From assembly GCF_005930475.1 (NCBI RefSeq), contig NZ_SJEW01000002.1, forward strand, positions 1-64,000: a DNA stretch of 64,000 bases, read 5' to 3'. Source of the DNA: Modestobacter altitudinis. Lineage in GTDB: Bacteria; Actinomycetota; Actinomycetes; Mycobacteriales; Geodermatophilaceae. A model generated the notes under the pieces. That model was not told the origin of the DNA. It ran no database searches and worked only from the letters and a program-made list of their open reading frames with translations. Below, one piece after another: positions 61,009 to 64,000 of this stretch (positions are counted from its first letter, which is position 1; the number at the start of each line of letters is the position of its first letter). The translations under genes and the position numbers were made by a program.

Positions 61009-62240
61009 GCCGAGGCCTCCACGTGCTCGCCGCGCGGGAGGCAGAGCTCCACCTCGGTCCCCTCTCCTGGTGCCGAACGCACGTTCGCGGTGCCGCCCAG
61101 CCGGGTCAGCCGGCCGACCACCGAGTCGCGCAGGCCCCGCCGGTCGGTCGGGACGGCGGTCGGGTCGAACCCGGTGCCGCGGTCGCGCACGAAGACGGTG
61201 ACCGAGCCGGCCGTGACCTCGCTGTACAGCGAGACGCTGGCCGCACCGGAGTGCTTGGCGGCGTTGACGACTGCCTCCTTCGCGGCCTGGCCGAGGGTGG
61301 CCACCGCGTCGTCCACCGGCAGGTCCCCGACGACGACCGGGTCGACCGTGACGGCGTGGTCGGCCTCCACCTCGGCGACCAACCGGGCGACCAGGCCGGC
61401 CCAGGTGCCGCCGGTGGCGACGGTCGGCTCGTAGAGCCAGGCCCGCAGCTCCCGCTCCTGGCTGCGCGCCAGCCGGCCGACGACCGTCGGGTCCTCGGCG
61501 TGCCGCTGGATGAGCGCGAGGGTCTGCAGCACCGAGTCGTGCAGGTGGGCGGCGACCGCCGCGCGCTCCTCCGAGCGGATCAGCGCGGCGCGCTCGGCGT
61601 TGCGGGAGTCCAGCAGCCGCCGCCACAGCGGCGCGGTCGCCAGCGTGATGCCGACCAGGATGACCACGGTGGCGGTGAAGCCGTTGCGGGCGTTGGCGAG
61701 CTGACCGGTGGTGGCCAGCAGCAAGGTGACCCCGACGACGCCCAGCAGCACGCCACCGACCAGCCCCCAGCGGGCGGTGCCGTGGGTCAGCGACTCCTTG
61801 GGGTCGGCGTCCAGCTGGCGCCAGATCACCGCCATGCCGATGCCGGCGAGCACCAGCGGCAGGACGATCTCGCTGCCGCCGAAGGTGGCCAGCCGCGACA
61901 CCAGCCCCACTGCCACGAAGGCGAGCACCGCCAGCCCGAGCAGCTGCCGCCGGCTGGGGCGCTGCCCGACGATCCCGGCCTCGGCGGCACCGCCGTCGGT
62001 CGCGGCGACCGGCATGGTGAGCCAGAGCAGCGCGTAGGCCACCACCCCGATGCCGGTGAGCGCCAGGCCCACGAAGACGACCCGGACCGCCATCGCGTCC
62101 AGCCGCAGGTGCGCCGCCGTCCCCGAGGCGACGCCGGCCAGCAGCCGGCCGCTGCGCGGGCGCACCAACGGGGGCCGCAGAGCACGGCCGTCGGGGAGCC
62201 GCTCCGTGGGCCCGGCCGGCGGAGCGGTGCTGGTGGTCAC
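61005..62240 (-). CDS. PspC-domain sensor histidine kinase
   Basis: 411 residues. Residues 25-85 form a PspC domain with LLAGVASGTAAHLRLDAMAVRVVFVGLAL, followed by about five membrane segments, then the HisKA_3 dimerisation box with HLHDSVLQTLALIQRHAEDP and a HATPase domain (EAVVNAAKHSGAASVSLY, RDRGTGFDP, GLRDSVVGRLTRLGG). PspC fused to a kinase recalls EsrS-like sensors of corynebacteria, which respond to cell-envelope stress; this is family knowledge. GTG 62240 lies at the PspC start. The gene is divergent from two pspC genes. Confidence 0.9.
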   Translation of the reverse strand: MTTSTAPPAGPTERLPDGRALRPPLVRPRSGRLLAGVASGTAAHLRLDAMAVRVVFVGLALTGIGVVAYALLWLTMPVAATDGGAAEAGIVGQRPSRRQLLGLAVLAFVAVGLVSRLATFGGSEIVLPLVLAGIGMAVIWRQLDADPKESLTHGTARWGLVGGVLLGVVGVTLLLATTGQLANARNGFTATVVILVGITLATAPLWRRLLDSRNAERAALIRSEERAAVAAHLHDSVLQTLALIQRHAEDPTVVGRLARSQERELRAWLYEPTVATGGTWAGLVARLVAEVEADHAVTVDPVVVGDLPVDDAVATLGQAAKEAVVNAAKHSGAASVSLYSEVTAGSVTVFVRDRGTGFDPTAVPTDRRGLRDSVVGRLTRLGGTANVRSAPGEGTEVELCLPRGEHVEASA

Positions 62241-62314
62241 GACGTCGATGGTGTCACCGTGCCCGCCCGTGGCACACCGGTGATCACCCCGAGTGCGGAT
62301 GCCGGGACGGATGG

Positions 62315-62347
62315 GGGTCCGACCGGGGCGTTCCCGGATACCGCCGG
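62315..62347 (+). promoter_or_regulatory. 33-base upstream element, copy 1
   Basis: Identical at 30 of 33 positions to 62730-62762, with both copies ending 26 bases before their ATG. The core is ACCGGGGCGTTCCC, then a variable base, then GATACCGCCGG. It may contain the promoter or a response-regulator operator. Confidence 0.6.
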
Positions 62348-62373
62348 GCGCCCGGACGGCGCAGGTTGAGGAC

Positions 62374-62625
62374 ATGACCTCGACGACCACCGCCGCCCTC
62401 CCTCCCGCCTCGCCCAGCACGACGCCCGCCGGGCCCCGGCTGGCGCGGAGCAACACCGACAAGAAGATCGCCGGCGTCGCCGCCGGGCTGGCCGAGCACA
62501 CCGGTGTCGACGCCGTCCTGTGGCGAGTCGCCTTCGTGGCCCTGACCCTCGCCGGCGGGGGCACCGGCATCCTGGTCTACGGGCTGCTCTGGCTGCTCAT
62601 GCCGGCTCCGGAGACCCGGGGCTGA
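62374..62625 (+). CDS. PspC domain-containing protein (small)
   Basis: 83 residues: a Ser/Thr/Pro-rich N-terminus of about 25 residues, then a PspC domain (DKKIAGVAAGLAEHTGVDAVLWRVAFVALTLAGGGTGILVYGLLWLLMPA) with two hydrophobic stretches. PspC proteins sense or signal envelope stress at the membrane. ATG 62374 is used; upstream codons to 62293 are open but would run through the 33-base element. A perfect 19-base-pair hairpin follows. It is a paralogue of the N-terminal part of the next gene. Confidence 0.88.
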   Translation: MTSTTTAALPPASPSTTPAGPRLARSNTDKKIAGVAAGLAEHTGVDAVLWRVAFVALTLAGGGTGILVYGLLWLLMPAPETRG

Positions 62626-62645
62626 CCCCGCTCCAGCACTCCCCC

Positions 62646-62688
62646 AGGACCGGGGGCGGACGCCACGCCGGCGTCCGCCCCCGGTCCT
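62646..62688 (+). terminator. Perfect 19-base-pair hairpin after the small pspC gene
   Basis: Arms 62646-62664 and 62670-62688 are exact complements with a 5-base loop, 20 bases after the stop. It isolates the small pspC gene from the next one, which has its own copy of the upstream element. Confidence 0.85.
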
Positions 62689-62729
62689 CGTCGTGCGCCG
62701 GGCCGGTCCACGCGGCACCGGGAGGATCA

Positions 62730-62762
62730 GGGTCGAACCGGGGCGTTCCCTGATACCGCCGG
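62730..62762 (+). promoter_or_regulatory. 33-base upstream element, copy 2
   Basis: Second copy, 30 of 33 identical to 62315-62347 and again exactly 26 bases before the ATG. See the first copy. Confidence 0.6.
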
Positions 62763-62788
62763 AGGACTCCGGTGAGCAGGCTGGTGGC

Positions 62789-63721
62789 ATGACCTCAGCA
62801 CTTCCTCCCTCCGCTCCCCCGCCGGTCCCGGACCAGCCGTGGGGCTCCTGGCCTCCCCCGCCGCCGACCGGTCCGCCGACCCGCCCGCAGCTGCGCCGCA
62901 GCCGCTCGGACAAGGTGATCGGCGGTGTCGCCGGTGGCCTCGCCGAGTACACCGGCGTCGACGCCCTGCTCTGGCGGGTCGGCGCCATCGCGCTCACCCT
63001 CGCCGGCGGCAGCGGCCTGATCATCTACGTGCTGCTCTGGCTGCTCATGCCGGCCGGGCCACCCGCCCGGCCCGGTGACCCCAGCGCGGCGGAGCGGGTC
63101 CGCACCGGCCCGCGGTCCGCGGTCCCCGGGGTGACCGTCGCCGCGCTGCTCATCGTGATCGGGCTGGGCGTGCTGCTCACCCAGTTCACCGACCTCGACC
63201 TCGGCGCCCACGGCTTCCTGGGCACGGCGCTGCTGGTGGTGGGCGTGGGCCTGGTCGTCGGTGCGCTCACCGGCGTCGGCCGCGGCGCCAAGGGCGGGCT
63301 CATCGGGCTGGGCGTCGTGCTCGCCGCCGCCCTGGCCGTCGTCACCTCGATCGACCTGCCCAACGGCGACGTCGGCGACCGCACCTACCGGCCCGCCACG
63401 GCGTCGGCCGTCGAGGGGGTCTACGAACACGCCGCCGGCGACCTCACCGTCGACCTGCGGGACGTCGACCTGACCGGCCTGAGCTCACCGATCGTCACCC
63501 GGATCGACCACGGCATCGGGGACGTCGACGTGCTCGTGCCCCGCTCCGCCGACGTCCAGGTCACCTCGGACACCGGCATCGGTGAGACCGACCTGTTCGG
63601 GGACAACTCCGACAGCGGGACGTTCCCCGGCTCCGGCGCCTCCTGGTCCGATGACGACGAGCTCGAGTTCCGGATCACCATCGAGTCCGGTGCCGGTGAC
63701 GTGGAGGTGTCCCGTGGCTGA
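62789..63721 (+). CDS. PspC domain-containing protein with LiaF-like C-terminus
   Basis: 310 residues: Pro-rich N-terminus, PspC domain at about 35-95 (SDKVIGGVAGGLAEYTGVDALLWRVGAIALTLAGGSGLIIYVLLWLLMPA), three further helices (TVAALLIVIGLGVLLTQF through AAALAVVTSI), then a beta-rich C-terminal region (YEHAAGDLTVDLRDVDLTGL, HGIGDVDVLVP, DDELEFRITIESGAGDVEVSRG). The C-terminal pattern resembles the toast-rack domains of LiaF-type envelope-stress regulators. ATG 62789 is used. The next gene overlaps by 8 bases. Confidence 0.88.
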   Translation: MTSALPPSAPPPVPDQPWGSWPPPPPTGPPTRPQLRRSRSDKVIGGVAGGLAEYTGVDALLWRVGAIALTLAGGSGLIIYVLLWLLMPAGPPARPGDPSAAERVRTGPRSAVPGVTVAALLIVIGLGVLLTQFTDLDLGAHGFLGTALLVVGVGLVVGALTGVGRGAKGGLIGLGVVLAAALAVVTSIDLPNGDVGDRTYRPATASAVEGVYEHAAGDLTVDLRDVDLTGLSSPIVTRIDHGIGDVDVLVPRSADVQVTSDTGIGETDLFGDNSDSGTFPGSGASWSDDDELEFRITIESGAGDVEVSRG

Positions 63722-64000
63722 CTACAGCGAGTTCCCGACCACACCCACCAGCTGGCAGGCGAACCTGATGCCCGAGCCGGAGACCGCGCTGTCGCCCCAG
63801 ACCCCGTCGCCTCCGGCCCGGCCACCGGTCGACGCGGTCTCGCTGATCGCGGGGCTGCTGTTCATCGCGCTGGCGGTGCTGCTGATGGCCGGCGTGGACC
63901 TCGACGCCGATTGGTTCGGGCACGGCATCGCCTGGATCCTGCTGATCGGCGCCGGCATCGGCCTGCTGGTCAACGAACTCCGCCGGGCCCGCCGCCGCCG
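63714..64000 (+). CDS. Hypothetical two-helix membrane protein, cut by the window end
   Basis: GTG 63714 overlaps the previous stop by 8 bases and opens a frame that runs beyond 64000. The 95 visible residues have an acidic, Pro-rich start (MADYSEFPTTPTSWQANL), two hydrophobic segments (LIAGLLFIALAVLLMAGV, GIAWILLIGAGIGLLVNEL) and a basic end (RRARRR). It appears to be co-expressed with the PspC/LiaF-like protein. Function unknown. Confidence 0.75.
   Translation, partial: MADYSEFPTTPTSWQANLMPEPETALSPQTPSPPARPPVDAVSLIAGLLFIALAVLLMAGVDLDADWFGHGIAWILLIGAGIGLLVNELRRARRR

Overview
The window is very GC-rich (roughly 73-75 percent by eye), densely packed and entirely chromosomal in character. Many genes start with GTG or TTG, neighbouring genes often overlap by ATGA or GTGA, and a TANNNT box recurs a few bases upstream of start codons. 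With DUF3017 and DUF6350 proteins, an actinobacterial sucCD-purNH-folD-mdh-icd neighbourhood and an ECF41 sigma factor, this points to a high-GC actinobacterium. Geodermatophilaceae (Geodermatophilus, Blastococcus, Modestobacter) is my best guess, but the genus cannot be fixed from this sequence alone. I see no tRNA, rRNA, CRISPR array, prophage or insertion sequence.

Layout. 0-4 kb: a coupled pair of aldehyde dehydrogenase genes (the second lacks the catalytic half) and an internally duplicated acidic hypothetical protein. 4-9 kb: DEAD-box RNA helicase with a structured leader, adenosine deaminase, and a two-gene ABC exporter. 8.8-15.7 kb: a nucleoside uptake and salvage operon on the minus strand, made of a BMP-family lipoprotein, ATPase, two permeases, cytidine deaminase and thymidine phosphorylase. 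A hairpin after the lipoprotein gene probably sets its higher expression. 16-24.7 kb: D,D-carboxypeptidase, YihY-like protein (these two genes overlap tail to tail by 209 bases), 2'-5' RNA ligase family protein, trpS, hisC, galE, a CNNM/CorC transporter-like protein and a CAP-domain secreted protein. 24.8-36.4 kb: central carbon and one-carbon/purine genes on the minus strand (icd, mdh, DUF3017, folD, pentapeptide-repeat protein, purH, purN, DUF6350, sucD, sucC). Five copies of an intergenic hairpin element lie here, each at or near a stop codon. 36.5-44.8 kb: membrane protein, lipase-like hydrolase, M23 peptidase, pcrA, chorismate mutase behind an attenuator-like leader, ECF41 sigma factor with a matching candidate promoter, PIG-L deacetylase, and a tiny Cys/His-rich protein.

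44.9-60.2 kb is the most distinctive region: two convergent operons for a teichoic-acid-like cell-wall glycopolymer. The plus-strand arm encodes a Bcs1/TarIJ-type CDP-ribitol synthase fusion, a GT2 glycosyltransferase, a polymerase-like CDP-alcohol transferase, a CDP-alcohol phosphatidyltransferase-family enzyme with an altered motif, and a pyruvyl transferase. The minus-strand arm encodes a GT2, the TagG/TagH-like ABC exporter, an acyltransferase broken by a one-base frameshift in a C tract, a 1193-residue glycosyltransferase/polymerase fusion, and a second polymerase-like protein with a membrane domain. The arms meet at one hairpin whose loop contains a stop codon. The gene set supports precursor synthesis, polymerisation, decoration with pyruvate and acyl groups, and export.

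60.3-64 kb: a LuxR-type response regulator and a PspC-domain histidine kinase, divergent from two PspC-domain genes that carry the same 33-base upstream element at the same distance from the start. This resembles the envelope-stress systems of other actinobacteria and sits beside the wall-polymer genes.
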